Source: Actinomycetes bacterium (GTDB lineage: Bacteria > Actinomycetota > Coriobacteriia > Anaerosomatales > Anaerosomataceae). Taken from it: a stretch of DNA of 64,000 nucleotides. Location of the stretch: the NCBI GenBank assembly GCA_022839745.1, contig JALHJB010000003.1:75852-139851 (forward strand), read 5' to 3'. Shown in pieces: positions 25,322-34,817 of this stretch (its first letter is position 1; each line of letters opens with the position of its first letter). The position numbers and the translations under genes were made by a program. The notes beneath the pieces are model-generated. The model searched no databases and was not told the DNA's origin. It saw only the letters and a list, made by a program, of their open reading frames with translations.

Positions 25322-27007
25322 CTACTGGCGCCGCCTGCTGCGATAGTGCGCGCTGATGATCGACCAGAAGAACCAGACCGTCACGCCAAACGCGAGGACC
25401 AGGCCCACCTGTCCGATCGTGGTGAGCCATCCCGGCACGCCGCTCGCGCTCAAGAGCGTGGACGCGCCGACGATGAGCGCCGACACCACGAGCGCGAAGG
25501 CGAGCCTGTTCACCATCTCGGCGAGTTGATCGAGCGGGCCCTGGAAGTCGCGCGGCACCACGGCGATGCGGATCTCGCCCTTTGAGACGCGCCGCAGCGT
25601 GCGGTCGATCGTGGACGGCAGCGTCTCGACCAGCCTGCCGCTGCGACGCCACGCGCGCACCAGCCGGTCGAGCATCTGCTCCGGGCGATGCCGCTGTCGC
25701 ATAGCCTGCTCGAAGAACGGGCCGGCGGCCTTGGCGAAGTCGAACGCAGGATCAAGCGCCGTGCCCACGCCCTGGAGGAGGCCGAGGGTGGCGATGGCGA
25801 GCGCGAAGTCGCTCGACACGCCGAGCCTGAAGTCGCGGAACAGCCGCAGCACCTCACCGAAGAGCTCGGACGGGTTGATGAGCCCGAGCTCACGGTCGTG
25901 ATACTTGCCGATGAGCCGCGTGACCTCCTTCTGAAGGCCGGCCTCGTCGATGTTGGGTGCCGAGGCGAGCGCCAGGAAGGTGTCGGCGGCAAGCTCGTAG
26001 TCGTAGTTCACGGCAGCCCAGAGCAGATCCGTGAACCGCTCGCGAGACGACTCGGTCATCGTGCCCACCCGGCCGAAGTCGGTGAACCCCACGCGGTCGC
26101 CGGGAAGCGCGAGGAAGTTGCCGGGGTGCGGATCGGCCTGGAAGAAGCCGAGGTCGAAGATCTGCCTGAGGTAGGCGTCGATACCTCGCGACGCGAGGAG
26201 CGCACGATCGAATCCCGCCTCGTCGAGCAGGTCGGGGCGATTCATCGGCACGCCCTCGAGGAGCTCCAGCGTGAGCACGCGGGACGTGGTGTGACTCCAG
26301 TAGACGCGCGGGAACACCACGGTGGGATCGTCTTTGAAGGCACGCCACAGCCGCTCGGCGTTGCGCGCCTCGTTCACATAGTCGAGCTCGCCCCGAAGCG
26401 CATCAGCGAACTCCATGGTGATCCCCATGGCATCGATGTCGGAAAGCTCGAAGACGTGCTCGGAGACCCACGCTGCTTGCGTGAGCGTGATGTCGAGGTC
26501 GACCTCCACCTGGGCCCGCACGCCCGGGCGCTGCACCTTCACCGCCACCGGCGTGCCGTCCGGGAGCTCCGCGCGGTAGACCTGCCCGATCGAAGCGGCG
26601 GCTACGGGTTCGGACGCGAACGACGCGAACGCCTCCTCGAGCGGCTGTTCCAGCTCGGCCTCGATCACCGAGCGGATCGTCTCGAACGGTTCGGGCGTCA
26701 CCGCGTCCTGGAGCTTGCGCAGCTCGGCGGCGAGCGCGGGCGGCACGATGTCGGTGCGCGTGGACATCGCCTGGCCGCCCTTGATGAAGGTCACGCCCAG
26801 CCGCTCGATCGCGCGGCGCACGTGTTGTTCGGTGGTGAGCGCATCCGAGACACCGTGCGCACGCGAACGCCGCGGCGCGAGATGGCCGAGCCCGACCGCG
26901 CTGATGAGAGCGCTCAGCCCTTCATCGGCGAGCACCTCGACGATCTGCCGGTAGCGTTCGAGATGGTTCGCCGGGAGCGCTGGTCCTCGGCGAAGGAGCC
27001 GCTTCAC
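25322..27007 (-). CDS. ABC1/AarF/UbiB-family atypical protein kinase
   Basis: 561 residues. FIKGGQAMSTRTDIVP is the KxGQ motif, ASIGQVYRAELPDGTPVAVKVQRPGV the modified Gly-loop with its Ala and the catalytic Lys, and DPHPGNFLALPGDRVGFTDFG the catalytic and metal-binding segment. Two C-terminal helices (LAFALVVSALIVGASTLL and QVGLVLAFGVTVWFFWSI) anchor it in the membrane. The family supports quinone or lipid metabolism. It overlaps the upstream phasin-like gene by 4 bases (ATGA), a common pairing. Confidence 0.9.
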   Translation of the reverse strand: MKRLLRRGPALPANHLERYRQIVEVLADEGLSALISAVGLGHLAPRRSRAHGVSDALTTEQHVRRAIERLGVTFIKGGQAMSTRTDIVPPALAAELRKLQDAVTPEPFETIRSVIEAELEQPLEEAFASFASEPVAAASIGQVYRAELPDGTPVAVKVQRPGVRAQVEVDLDITLTQAAWVSEHVFELSDIDAMGITMEFADALRGELDYVNEARNAERLWRAFKDDPTVVFPRVYWSHTTSRVLTLELLEGVPMNRPDLLDEAGFDRALLASRGIDAYLRQIFDLGFFQADPHPGNFLALPGDRVGFTDFGRVGTMTESSRERFTDLLWAAVNYDYELAADTFLALASAPNIDEAGLQKEVTRLIGKYHDRELGLINPSELFGEVLRLFRDFRLGVSSDFALAIATLGLLQGVGTALDPAFDFAKAAGPFFEQAMRQRHRPEQMLDRLVRAWRRSGRLVETLPSTIDRTLRRVSKGEIRIAVVPRDFQGPLDQLAEMVNRLAFALVVSALIVGASTLLSASGVPGWLTTIGQVGLVLAFGVTVWFFWSIISAHYRSRRRQ

Positions 27008-27360
27008 GACTCCTCGGATCCGCCGATCGGACGGAGCGAGGCGATGAGCGCCTTGATCTCGGTGAGCTCCGAGCGCACGTCGCTCAGGTCCTTTGCCGAG
27101 GCGAGACCCATGCCGCTGACAGCACGCTCGACCTCGCGGGCAACGGTGCTCTGCACCGACTTGCTCGTTGAGTCGGCCTGGGTGACCAGCCGGTTGACGA
27201 AGGTGTCCGACTGGTCGCTCGTGAGCTTGCCGCGCTGCACGAGTTCATCGGCAAGCTCCTCCACCTTGTCTTTGGCGAGCATCGCGGCCCCGACCCCCAT
27301 CAGGAACGCCCGTTCGATCAGCCCGAGGTCCTCGTTCATGGCTGTCTTCTCGTCGGCCAT
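27004..27360 (-). CDS. Phasin-like coiled-coil protein
   Basis: 118 residues. Two amphipathic helices, LIERAFLMGVGAAMLAKDKVEELADELVQ and a C-terminal SDVRSELTEIKALIASLRP heptad segment, match the polyhydroxyalkanoate-granule-associated (phasin-like) family. This family is often encoded next to AarF kinases outside PHA producers. GGAGGTG lies 7 bases before the ATG. No PHA synthase is visible, so a granule role is not assumed. Confidence 0.75.
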   Translation of the reverse strand: MADEKTAMNEDLGLIERAFLMGVGAAMLAKDKVEELADELVQRGKLTSDQSDTFVNRLVTQADSTSKSVQSTVAREVERAVSGMGLASAKDLSDVRSELTEIKALIASLRPIGGSEES

Positions 27361-27445
27361 GTCATGCCACCTCCGTCGGTCGTGTGGATGCATCCCTGTT
27401 GAATGTACCCCGACCGGCGGGCACCAGCCATCGATCGTATCGATG

Positions 27446-28624
27446 CTATCGCAGCGCCGCCACGATACGATCGACGGCCTCGTCGAGCACCGCGCGCGTT
27501 GTCGCGAAGTTGAGGCGCACGAACCCCTGCCCGTGCTCCCCGAAGTCCGGTCCGGGATTGAGCGCCACCCGCGCGTGCTCGAGCAGCCAGGCGGCGGGGT
27601 CGTCGCCAAGATCGTAGGCGCGCATATCGAGCCATGCGAGATACGTGCCCTCGGGCAGGGCCATGCGGACACCCGGGAGCTCAGCGGTCACCCGGGCGGC
27701 GAGGTGGTCACGCTGATCGCCGAGGAACGCCACGATCTCGGCGAGCCACGGCTCGCCCAGCGTGAGCGCCGCGAGCGTGGCTGCCGCCCCCGGAGTGCTC
27801 ACGGCACCGAGCATATGGCCGGGGAGGGCCGCCAGCGCAGCCTCGGCCACCGGATCGGCGATGTGCCCGGCGGCACACCGCAGGCCCGCGATGTTGAACG
27901 CCTTGCTCGCCGCGAACGCGGTCACCACACGCACGCCCTCGGCCGCTGGCAGCGACTCGAACGGGATGTGCCGCGCGCCCCGGTACACCACGTCGGCCCA
28001 GATCTCGTCGCTCACCACCAGCAGGTCGTGCCTGCGCGCGACCTCGGCCACTGCAGTGAGCTCGTCGGCGGCAAACGCCCTGCCCGTGGGGTTATGAGGA
28101 TTGCATATGAGGATCGCCGAGACACGCCCGCCGCCCTCCAGGCCACCGGTCACCGCCGCCTCGAGCCGCTCGGCATCCAGCCGCCAGGTGCCGGGCTCCA
28201 GCGGGCAGCTCACCACGCGCCGCCCAGCGCTCGTGATGCACCCGAAGAACGGCGGGTACACGGGGGTGAGGAGCACCACGCCGTCACCCGGTTCGGTACC
28301 CGCCCATAACGCGAGCTCAACCACTTGCAGCACGTCGGTGAACAGCCGGATGCCCTCGGCGCCCGGGCTCCACCCGTGGCGCCGCGAGAGCCACTCGTGC
28401 CACGCCTGCGGCAGCGCGGCCATGGCCGCGAACGAGTACCCGAAGTCGCATCGGTCGGCGAGCGCGCGCACCGCTTCGGCCACCGCCGGAGCGGTGGGAA
28501 GGTCCATGTCGGCCACCCAGCACGCGAGCACATCGTCCGGATAACGCGACCACTTGATGCCATCGAGTCCGCGCAGCCGTGCAAGATCATCGTCCAGTGA
28601 GATGTTCGTAACGCCGTCGCTCAT
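27446..28624 (-). CDS. PatB/MalY-type PLP aminotransferase / C-S beta-lyase
   Basis: 392 residues, fold type I. WVADMDLPTAPAV, DVLQVVELALWAGTEPGDGVVLLTPVYPPF, ICNPHNPTGRAF, VVSDEIWADVVY and AFAASKAFNIAGLRCAAG (PLP Lys in SKAFN) are standard for MalY/PatB cystathionine beta-lyases. It would release sulfide and pyruvate from cystathionine or cysteine conjugates. The ATG overlaps the stop of the upstream ABC exporter (TGATG). This makes it the last of a coupled three-gene operon. Confidence 0.9.
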   Translation of the reverse strand: MSDGVTNISLDDDLARLRGLDGIKWSRYPDDVLACWVADMDLPTAPAVAEAVRALADRCDFGYSFAAMAALPQAWHEWLSRRHGWSPGAEGIRLFTDVLQVVELALWAGTEPGDGVVLLTPVYPPFFGCITSAGRRVVSCPLEPGTWRLDAERLEAAVTGGLEGGGRVSAILICNPHNPTGRAFAADELTAVAEVARRHDLLVVSDEIWADVVYRGARHIPFESLPAAEGVRVVTAFAASKAFNIAGLRCAAGHIADPVAEAALAALPGHMLGAVSTPGAAATLAALTLGEPWLAEIVAFLGDQRDHLAARVTAELPGVRMALPEGTYLAWLDMRAYDLGDDPAAWLLEHARVALNPGPDFGEHGQGFVRLNFATTRAVLDEAVDRIVAALR

Positions 28625-30591
28625 CACAGCACCTCGTCATCGGTAGAAGCTTCGTCTTCGCGTGTCGTCTCGATCAGGTCCGCGGCGTCAGCGAGCGAAC
28701 CGCCCGCTATCGCACTCCCGCCATCGTCGCGGAACTGGGTGCGATACAGCTCAGCATACAGGCCGCCCGCTTCGAGCAGCTCCTCGTGACAGCCCGACTC
28801 CACGATACTCCCGCCGCTCACCACCAGGATGCGGTCGGCGTCGCGAACCGTTGAGAGACGGTGCGCGATCACGATCGAGGTGCGGCCGGCAAGCACGGTG
28901 GCAAGCGCGCGCTGCACGGCGAGCTCGGATTCGGAGTCGAGGTGCGCGGTCGCCTCATCGAGCACCACCACGTCGGGCGCCTTGAGGAGCAAGCGCGCGA
29001 TCGCAAGCCGCTGCTTCTCGCCGCCAGAAAGCCGATAGCCACGCTCGCCTACCAGGGTGTCGAGGCCCTCGGGAAGCGAGTCCACGAGCTCGAGGATCTG
29101 CGCGCCGGCGAGCGCTTCGCGAAGCTCGGCGTCAGTCGCGCCGGGCTGAGCGTAGAGCAGGTTGGCGCGGATGGTGTCGTGGAACATATGCGGGTCCTGC
29201 GTGACCATGCTGACCACGTTGCGCAGCGATCCGAGCGTCACGTCACGCAGGTCGGTGCCGTTGATCCGCACTGCGCCTTCGGTTGGGTCATACAGACGCG
29301 GAATCAGGTAGCTCATGGTCGTCTTACCGGAACCGGACGGACCCACCAGCGCCACAAGCTGGCCGGGCTCCACCGTGAAGCTGATGTCGTTGAGCACGAT
29401 CTGCGCCTGAGCCGGTTCGGGAGCGGCAACACCGGCCAGCGATCCCTGCACGACCTCGGAGTTCGCCGGATACGAGAAGCAGACATGGTCGAACTCGAGC
29501 CGGGCGGGCCCGCGTTCAAGGTCGATGGCGCCGTCCTTCTCGGGCACCTGCGGTGGCTGGTCGAGCACCTCGAACACCCGCTCGAACGACACGAGCGCCG
29601 TCATGATGTCCACCTGCATGTTGGAGAGCGATGTGAGCGGCCCATATAGGCGGTTGAGGTACGCGGTGAGCGCCACCACGGTACCCACATCCAGCACCTC
29701 GCGCACCGCGAGCACGCCACCCCAGCCGTACACGAGCGCCGTGGCGACAGACGCGGTCAGCGTGAGCGCCACGAAGAAGATGCGGCCATACACGCCGCGT
29801 GTGATCGCGATATCCCGCACGCGCCCCGCACGCTCGGCGAACACCGCGTCCTCCTCAGCGGCGCGACCGAAGAGCTTCACCAGGAGCGCACCCGAGACGT
29901 TGAACCGCTCCACCATGGTGGCGTTCATCTCGGCGTTGAGCTCGTAGCGCTCGCGCGTGATGCGCTGGATGCGCTGTCCGAGCCAGCGCGCCGGCAGCAG
30001 GAAGAGCGGCACCACGAGGAGCGCCACGAGCGTGAGCTGCCAGGAGAGCGCGAACATCGCCACGAGCACGAGCCCCACCCGGAGCAGGTTGCCCACCACG
30101 GTGGAAAGCACGTCGGAGAGCGCCTGCTGCGCGCCCTGGACGTCATCGTTCAGGCGGTTGACCAGCGCACCGGTCTGCGTGCGCACGAAAAACGCGATGC
30201 CCATGCGCTGCACGTGCGCGAACACGCGGGTGCGCATGTCGTACATCAAGCCCTCGCCGATACGGAGCGACACCCACCGCTGCACGAGGAGGATGACAGC
30301 ATCGATGATGGCGAGTGCCGCAACGAGCAGCGCGAGCCGCACCACGAGCGCGGCGTCGCCGCCGAGGATGCCGCCGTTGATGATCTCACGGTAGATGAGC
30401 GGGTCGAGCACACTGATGAACGCCTCGACCGTGACAAGCGCCAGGAAGACGGCCAACCGGCCACGATATGGCTTCAGCAGGCCGAACACCCGCCGGGCGG
30501 TTCCCGGGGCGACCTGCTGGCCCTTCACCGAGGGGTCGCGCTGCAGGGACTGGAGGACGCTATGCCCTCCCATCCCGGGGCTGACGCCCAT
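28624..30591 (-). CDS. ABC exporter, fused membrane and ATPase domains (MsbA/LmrA-type)
   Basis: 655 residues. Six-helix exporter domain (about 45-340) followed by the nucleotide-binding domain with Walker A GPSGSGKTTMSYLI, Q-loop VTQDPHMFHDT, signature LSGGEKQRLAIARLLL, Walker B VVVLDEATAHLD and VIAHRLST. A roughly 25-residue insertion (SEVVQGSLAGVAAPEPAQAQ) sits before the Walker A strand. ATG 30591 overlaps the stop of the PARG-like gene. Substrate unknown. The neighbours give no standard drug-resistance context. Confidence 0.92.
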   Translation of the reverse strand: MGVSPGMGGHSVLQSLQRDPSVKGQQVAPGTARRVFGLLKPYRGRLAVFLALVTVEAFISVLDPLIYREIINGGILGGDAALVVRLALLVAALAIIDAVILLVQRWVSLRIGEGLMYDMRTRVFAHVQRMGIAFFVRTQTGALVNRLNDDVQGAQQALSDVLSTVVGNLLRVGLVLVAMFALSWQLTLVALLVVPLFLLPARWLGQRIQRITRERYELNAEMNATMVERFNVSGALLVKLFGRAAEEDAVFAERAGRVRDIAITRGVYGRIFFVALTLTASVATALVYGWGGVLAVREVLDVGTVVALTAYLNRLYGPLTSLSNMQVDIMTALVSFERVFEVLDQPPQVPEKDGAIDLERGPARLEFDHVCFSYPANSEVVQGSLAGVAAPEPAQAQIVLNDISFTVEPGQLVALVGPSGSGKTTMSYLIPRLYDPTEGAVRINGTDLRDVTLGSLRNVVSMVTQDPHMFHDTIRANLLYAQPGATDAELREALAGAQILELVDSLPEGLDTLVGERGYRLSGGEKQRLAIARLLLKAPDVVVLDEATAHLDSESELAVQRALATVLAGRTSIVIAHRLSTVRDADRILVVSGGSIVESGCHEELLEAGGLYAELYRTQFRDDGGSAIAGGSLADAADLIETTREDEASTDDEVL

Positions 30592-31589
30592 CAGGTGCCC
30601 TCGCTCCTGCCCCACTCGAACGCCATCGCATCGATGCGATCGATCAGCTCATCGGTCGCGAGCGGGCCATCCGCCGCCAACTGCTCGCGGATGATCTGCT
30701 CGGCATCGGACAGCGAGCTGCCCTCGGCGCTTGCCGTGTGGAACACGAGCTGCGCGAGGCCGGCCATACCGGCCGCGATGAGCTGCAGCATCGACATCAA
30801 CGTGCGGTTGCCGCCGAATGCGCCACAGCCCCAGAAGCCGGTGTGGACGACCACAGGAGCTCCAGGCGCGATGCGCGCCGACTCGGCGACTGCGGCGGCG
30901 AACCCGGTGTACGCGGTCACGAGGATGCGTTCGATCATGGCGCGCTCGTAGCGGCCGCTGCGGTACGTGGGCGCCGCCATGGCGATGAGGTTGGTGATGG
31001 TGGGCGGCTCGATGCGCTTGGTGGCGCGGGCGACCGCCTCAGGCGTGGCCACGGCGAACTCGTTGCCGTACAGTCCGCGCGGGCGTCCCTTGGCGGCGTT
31101 CATGTTGGTTGCCACCCGGCACCGGCGCTCCACGCCGGTGACAAGCACAGGCGTGGGACCATCGGCGGTCTCGGTCACCGAGCGGTGACCGTCTGCCCGG
31201 AGCGCCTCCACCAGCGAACCGAGCGCGGGATGCTCGGCGCACTGCATCTCGTCCTGCGCGAACAGCCCCGAACCGTAGGCGAAGAACAGCATCGGATCGG
31301 CAAAGTTCACGTGCCACTCGATGGCATCCGGGATATCCGCCACCGGCTCGTAGTCCATGATCCCGCACTGGCTCTCGAGAATCGCCAGGCCCGCCGAGGG
31401 GTCCACCTGCGCGGGCAGCTCGAACGCTGGCCAGCGGGTGTAGCCGATCTGGCCGCCGCAAGTGTCGCCCTCGCGGCAGGCGATCTCGTAGACCACGCGC
31501 TTGTTGGGGTGACGCAACAGCGGCGGATGCTCTTTCACCAGCCGTGCGGTGTCGAATGTCATGCGTTCCAGCGGCTCGGGCAGCGACAT
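30591..31589 (-). CDS. Poly(ADP-ribose) glycohydrolase-like protein
   Basis: 332 residues. VVVHTGFWGCGAFGGNRTLMS (249-264, first residues shown) with MLQLIAAGMAGL matches the GNWGCGAFGGD...QLMAA segment of canonical PARG enzymes. HVNFADPMLFFAYGSGLFAQ, then DEMQ (Gln112-Asp-Glu114), sits where PARG has VDFAN..GGG...QEE. The catalytic second Glu is kept, the first is Asp, and the GGG loop is altered to YGSG. It may hydrolyse ADP-ribose linkages or a related ligand. ATG 31589 is chosen because GAAAGGA lies 8 bases upstream. It heads an operon with an ABC exporter and a PatB-type lyase. Confidence 0.6.
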   Translation of the reverse strand: MSLPEPLERMTFDTARLVKEHPPLLRHPNKRVVYEIACREGDTCGGQIGYTRWPAFELPAQVDPSAGLAILESQCGIMDYEPVADIPDAIEWHVNFADPMLFFAYGSGLFAQDEMQCAEHPALGSLVEALRADGHRSVTETADGPTPVLVTGVERRCRVATNMNAAKGRPRGLYGNEFAVATPEAVARATKRIEPPTITNLIAMAAPTYRSGRYERAMIERILVTAYTGFAAAVAESARIAPGAPVVVHTGFWGCGAFGGNRTLMSMLQLIAAGMAGLAQLVFHTASAEGSSLSDAEQIIREQLAADGPLATDELIDRIDAMAFEWGRSEGT

Positions 31590-31651
31590 CGTCATCGTCC
31601 TTTCGGGTGATGCGGCCGTGCGGGCGGGCATGCCTGCATACTAGCATGCGT

Positions 31652-31678
31652 GGGGCCCCGGAGATGGGCCGGGGCCCC
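31652..31678 (-). terminator. GGGGCCCC-type terminator after M6 protease gene
   Basis: GGGGCCCCGG pairs with CCGGGGCCCC around a 7-base loop, between the end of the M6 protease gene and the PARG-like operon. The same core recurs at 38063 and 39694. Confidence 0.65.
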
Positions 31679-31762
31679 GCTCTTACATGCATGACACACA
31701 CGTCATCCGTGCCGCGCCACGACCCGCCGCACAGCATCAGCGCCGGTGGCGCGCACGCGCGT

Positions 31763-34015
31763 TCACTCGGCTAGCGGAACGGTCACACGGACGCCCATGT
31801 ACGATCCACCGTCACCGGAGACCGTGGTGCCGAGAACCTGGATCCTGGTGCCTGTGACCGGCGTGATCACACTCGCCGTTGGATTCTTCGTGCTGTAGTA
31901 CGAGTTGGCGTCGTCAAACGCCGGCACCGCCGGCAGGCTCGGGATGGGGAACGCCCGGCTGTTGTAGTAGAGCGTGATCGCATCGGTGGGCTCAAGCCCG
32001 AACGGCGAGTCGAAGCTCTGGATGCGGTTGCGCCACAGCTTCTTGCCTGGCCGCGTGAGCGGCACCGGATGCGCGTCCACCGGCAGCGCGAAGCCTGAGC
32101 CGGGATGCACGCTCGTGTTGTTGTCGGGCTGCGAGGTGTCGCAGTACCACACGAGCAGGCCGTCCTGATACGGGAAGCGCTCGGCCCAGTTCACCGCCGC
32201 GTCCTTGCCCTTCAGGAAGCCGAAGTTGTACGCGTTCCTGAGCGCCACGTCGTAGCCCCAGTACTGCCGGTACTCGGCAAGGTAGTAGTTCCAGTAGGAG
32301 CCGCCCTCGATACCGGTGCTCGTACGGAAGCCGTCGAACGTCCATCCGGCATCGGCCTCGGCGCCGTCTACGGGAGAGCCGGTGACGGCGATCTCATCGA
32401 CCATGAAGCCGACTTCGGCTACTCCCCCATCGGTCACGTACTGGAAGCCGAGAAGCACGTCTCCCGCGTATGCGGAGAGATCGGCCACGAGCGGCACCCA
32501 GCCGCCCGAGAAGCCGTCGATCCCGCCGGCCTCCACGCTCGAGTTGGAGAGGCTCGTTGGCACGGTCTCCCACGTGGCCCCGCCATCGCGCGAGGCGATA
32601 AGCGCCGCGTAGTCGTAGCCCTCCTCGATGCCGTAGTTCACCTGCGCGGTGAGCGACGCGCCCTCAGGCAGCGTGAACGGCTTGATCATGCTGTTCCGGA
32701 GGTTGTCGCCCTGGCCGCTGTAGTAGAACGCCTCACCGGCGTACGGCGCCGCGATCGTCCACCACAGCTCCTTCTCCGGCAGGTTCACCAGCAACGCTTG
32801 CGGGTTGGTCGAGTTGAACTCCACCGGACCAAGGGTGAGTTCCGTCGTAGCGCCTGCGGGTGCCTCGGCGTAGTCGAGCCAGCCGAGCATCAGCTTCTCC
32901 CATGGGCCCAGGTGCCCCGGTGCGGAGCCGAGGTCATAGTCGACCTCGGAGAGCCACGAACCGCTGCTCATGAGCGTCCAGAAACCGGTGCTGTTCTCGC
33001 CGGCGTACGTGTCGTAGAGGTCGGGTATGCCGAGGTCATGCGTGTACTCATGCACGAACACGCCCACGCCGCCGTTCTCTGGCTGGATCGTGTAGTCGCC
33101 CACCCAGTAGGCGCTCTCGCCGATCTGTACACCGCCGAGGAGGTACTCCGCCGACGGCCCCGCCTGGCCGATGAGGTCGTAGTACGCGTACCAGCTGTGG
33201 CTCCAGATCGCCTCATCGCCGAGGATGCCACCGCCACCCTCCTCGCCGTCTCCTGAGTGGAGCGACTGGAAGTGGTCGATGTACCCGTCGGGCTCATCGA
33301 AGACGCCGTCGCCATCCCAGTCGTACCGGTCGTGCGTGTCGAACGCCGACAGGTACGCGTCGATCTGCTCGGGTGTCTTCTCCGCCGCGACCTGCATGTC
33401 GTACCAGCCGTCGAGCGAGTCCTGCAGGAACAGCCACACGTTGCGGGAGGTGTCGTTGTCGGCGGTGCCGTCGTCGTACACGGTGTGATCGCCGGGAACC
33501 GGGACCCACGCCGCGCAGTCACCGTCCACGGTGTACCGCCCACTCGACTGCTCGAGGAAGTACTCGGCCATCGAGTTCACCGCGCTGCCCCGGGCGTACA
33601 GCATCTCGTCGTAGTACGCCTCGCTGAAGTCGGGCTCCCAGATGGTGGAGTTGTCCACCGTGCGGTCCGGCTCCGGGATGCTGTTGTGCGGGAGGTCCGC
33701 AAACTCCCCGGGCACCGTCCAGACCATGTCGGTGCCGGCAAGCTCCAACTCCACGAACTCGCCGGGAGTGACTTCGTACACGCCGCCGCCCTTTTCCTTG
33801 CCGCTGCCGCCCCGGACCTTGTCCTCAAGGGCGCGCGCCTTGAGCGCGTCGTGTTTCTTGCCGAGCGGGTGCTCTCGTTTGTCGTGCCGACGGCCGTGCG
33901 CGTCCGGGCGCTCGACCGTGTCTCTGGACACCACTGCCACCGCCGGTGACACCGCCGACAGGATCAGCGTGAACACCACCAGTGCCGCGACCATACGGAA
34001 ATCGATCTTTCGCAT
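31763..34015 (-). CDS. Secreted M6-family metalloprotease (immune inhibitor A-like)
   Basis: 750 residues. Signal peptide MRKIDFRMVAALVVFTLILS with cleavage near AVA, a basic propeptide (RRHDKREHPLGKKHDALKAR), then the M6 catalytic domain with zinc site HEYTHDLGIPDLYD near residue 322 (HExxHxxGxxD). EF-hand-like DWDGDGVFDEPDGY lies before it. A jelly-roll MAM/VEG-like region (about 470-600) follows, as in InhA proteins. It would degrade extracellular protein and supply amino acids for fermentation. GGAGAGAG precedes the ATG. Confidence 0.92.
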   Translation of the reverse strand: MRKIDFRMVAALVVFTLILSAVSPAVAVVSRDTVERPDAHGRRHDKREHPLGKKHDALKARALEDKVRGGSGKEKGGGVYEVTPGEFVELELAGTDMVWTVPGEFADLPHNSIPEPDRTVDNSTIWEPDFSEAYYDEMLYARGSAVNSMAEYFLEQSSGRYTVDGDCAAWVPVPGDHTVYDDGTADNDTSRNVWLFLQDSLDGWYDMQVAAEKTPEQIDAYLSAFDTHDRYDWDGDGVFDEPDGYIDHFQSLHSGDGEEGGGGILGDEAIWSHSWYAYYDLIGQAGPSAEYLLGGVQIGESAYWVGDYTIQPENGGVGVFVHEYTHDLGIPDLYDTYAGENSTGFWTLMSSGSWLSEVDYDLGSAPGHLGPWEKLMLGWLDYAEAPAGATTELTLGPVEFNSTNPQALLVNLPEKELWWTIAAPYAGEAFYYSGQGDNLRNSMIKPFTLPEGASLTAQVNYGIEEGYDYAALIASRDGGATWETVPTSLSNSSVEAGGIDGFSGGWVPLVADLSAYAGDVLLGFQYVTDGGVAEVGFMVDEIAVTGSPVDGAEADAGWTFDGFRTSTGIEGGSYWNYYLAEYRQYWGYDVALRNAYNFGFLKGKDAAVNWAERFPYQDGLLVWYCDTSQPDNNTSVHPGSGFALPVDAHPVPLTRPGKKLWRNRIQSFDSPFGLEPTDAITLYYNSRAFPIPSLPAVPAFDDANSYYSTKNPTASVITPVTGTRIQVLGTTVSGDGGSYMGVRVTVPLAE

Positions 34016-34391
34016 CGCTCTCTCCTAGCCCCTGATCGGATCGTGCGCGTGGAAAGCGATGACCGTCACGGTGCCCGGCAATGCCCCATCTCCGCCCCCC
34101 GGCGTGGTGTGAAGACACCCGTTCTCGGGTGTGATGTGTAGAGTTCTGCCCGAAAACCGGCACGCGGCACACGCCGTTCGTCGGATTGGCGATGCTGAAG
34201 CCGACGATCGCCGACGCCTTCGGCACTGGTGAGACCGGCCCTGTGCGGCTGGTCTCTTGCGTTCGGGAACTCGCGCAAGGACTTCTTCATGACCGGCCCG
34301 CGCCAGAGCGCCGGTCCGCACGCAAGGGCAGAAGAAGGAGGGGACGTGCGACACACTACGATGGCGCCTGGCCATAGGCGGACTGCTGACG
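34016..34391. other. 376-base stretch with hairpins and possible decayed reading frame
   Basis: Two good hairpins: ACACCCG/CGGGTGT (34115-34132, loop TTCT) and GAGACCGGCC/GGCTGGTCTC (34231-34256). On the minus strand a high-GC3 frame reads KASAIVGFSIANPTNGVCRV up to about 34160. Another frame continues as PGTVTVIAFHAHDPIRG to a TAG at 34025, 9 bases before the M6 protease start. This may be a frameshifted fragment or chance. No intact gene is present. Confidence 0.4.
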
Positions 34392-34724
34392 GTGGTGATG
34401 GTCCTCGGCCTGGCTGCGCCGGCCGTAGCCGCGATCACCGACGTGTTCTACGGGATCCGGGGTGACGGTTGGATCGACACCTACGACCCGGTGACGGGAA
34501 CCGTGACCCCGTTGATCGACGTCGCGCCGCCTCTCCCGGCCACAGGCGTCGGACCGAACGCGCTCGTGGACGACGCGAACGCGTTCCTGCTCGCGCATCC
34601 GGAGACCCTGGCCGATGACGCGAGTCGCGTGGAGGCCGAAGCGTACAAGAACCTCTTCGACGCGCTCAACAACAACTGCCAGATGCTGATCCCCTACGAT
34701 CCGTGTCCGGTGCCGACCTGGTAG
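34392..34724 (+). CDS. Small secreted hypothetical protein, start unclear
   Basis: 110 residues from the first possible GTG. The N-terminus VVMVLGLAAPAVAA looks like the second half of a signal peptide. The same frame upstream reads LRWRLAIGGLLTVVMVLG without a start codon. A good GAAGGAGG followed by GTG at 34346 lies in a different frame, so a one-base shift may have broken the gene. The mature part (ITDVFYGIRGDGWIDTYDP to a C-terminal MLIPYDPCPVPTW) has no family. Confidence 0.5.
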   Translation: MVMVLGLAAPAVAAITDVFYGIRGDGWIDTYDPVTGTVTPLIDVAPPLPATGVGPNALVDDANAFLLAHPETLADDASRVEAEAYKNLFDALNNNCQMLIPYDPCPVPTW

Positions 34725-34747
34725 GAGCCGGGCAGCGGAGGGGCGAT

Positions 34748-34772
34748 GAGGGGCCTGCACATCGGGCCCCTC
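34748..34772 (+). terminator. Hairpin terminator between two small secreted genes
   Basis: GAGGGGCC pairs with GGCCCCTC around a 9-base loop, followed by CCTCTGCTCC, 24 bases after the preceding stop codon. Confidence 0.6.
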
Positions 34773-34817
34773 CCTCTGCTCCGATGACCGCACCACCCGG
34801 AGTATTGGGGGACAGTG

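Noticed and set aside
25688..28309. 873-codon plus-strand open frame
   Set aside because: Antisense to the AarF kinase, phasin-like and PatB genes; no motif of its own.
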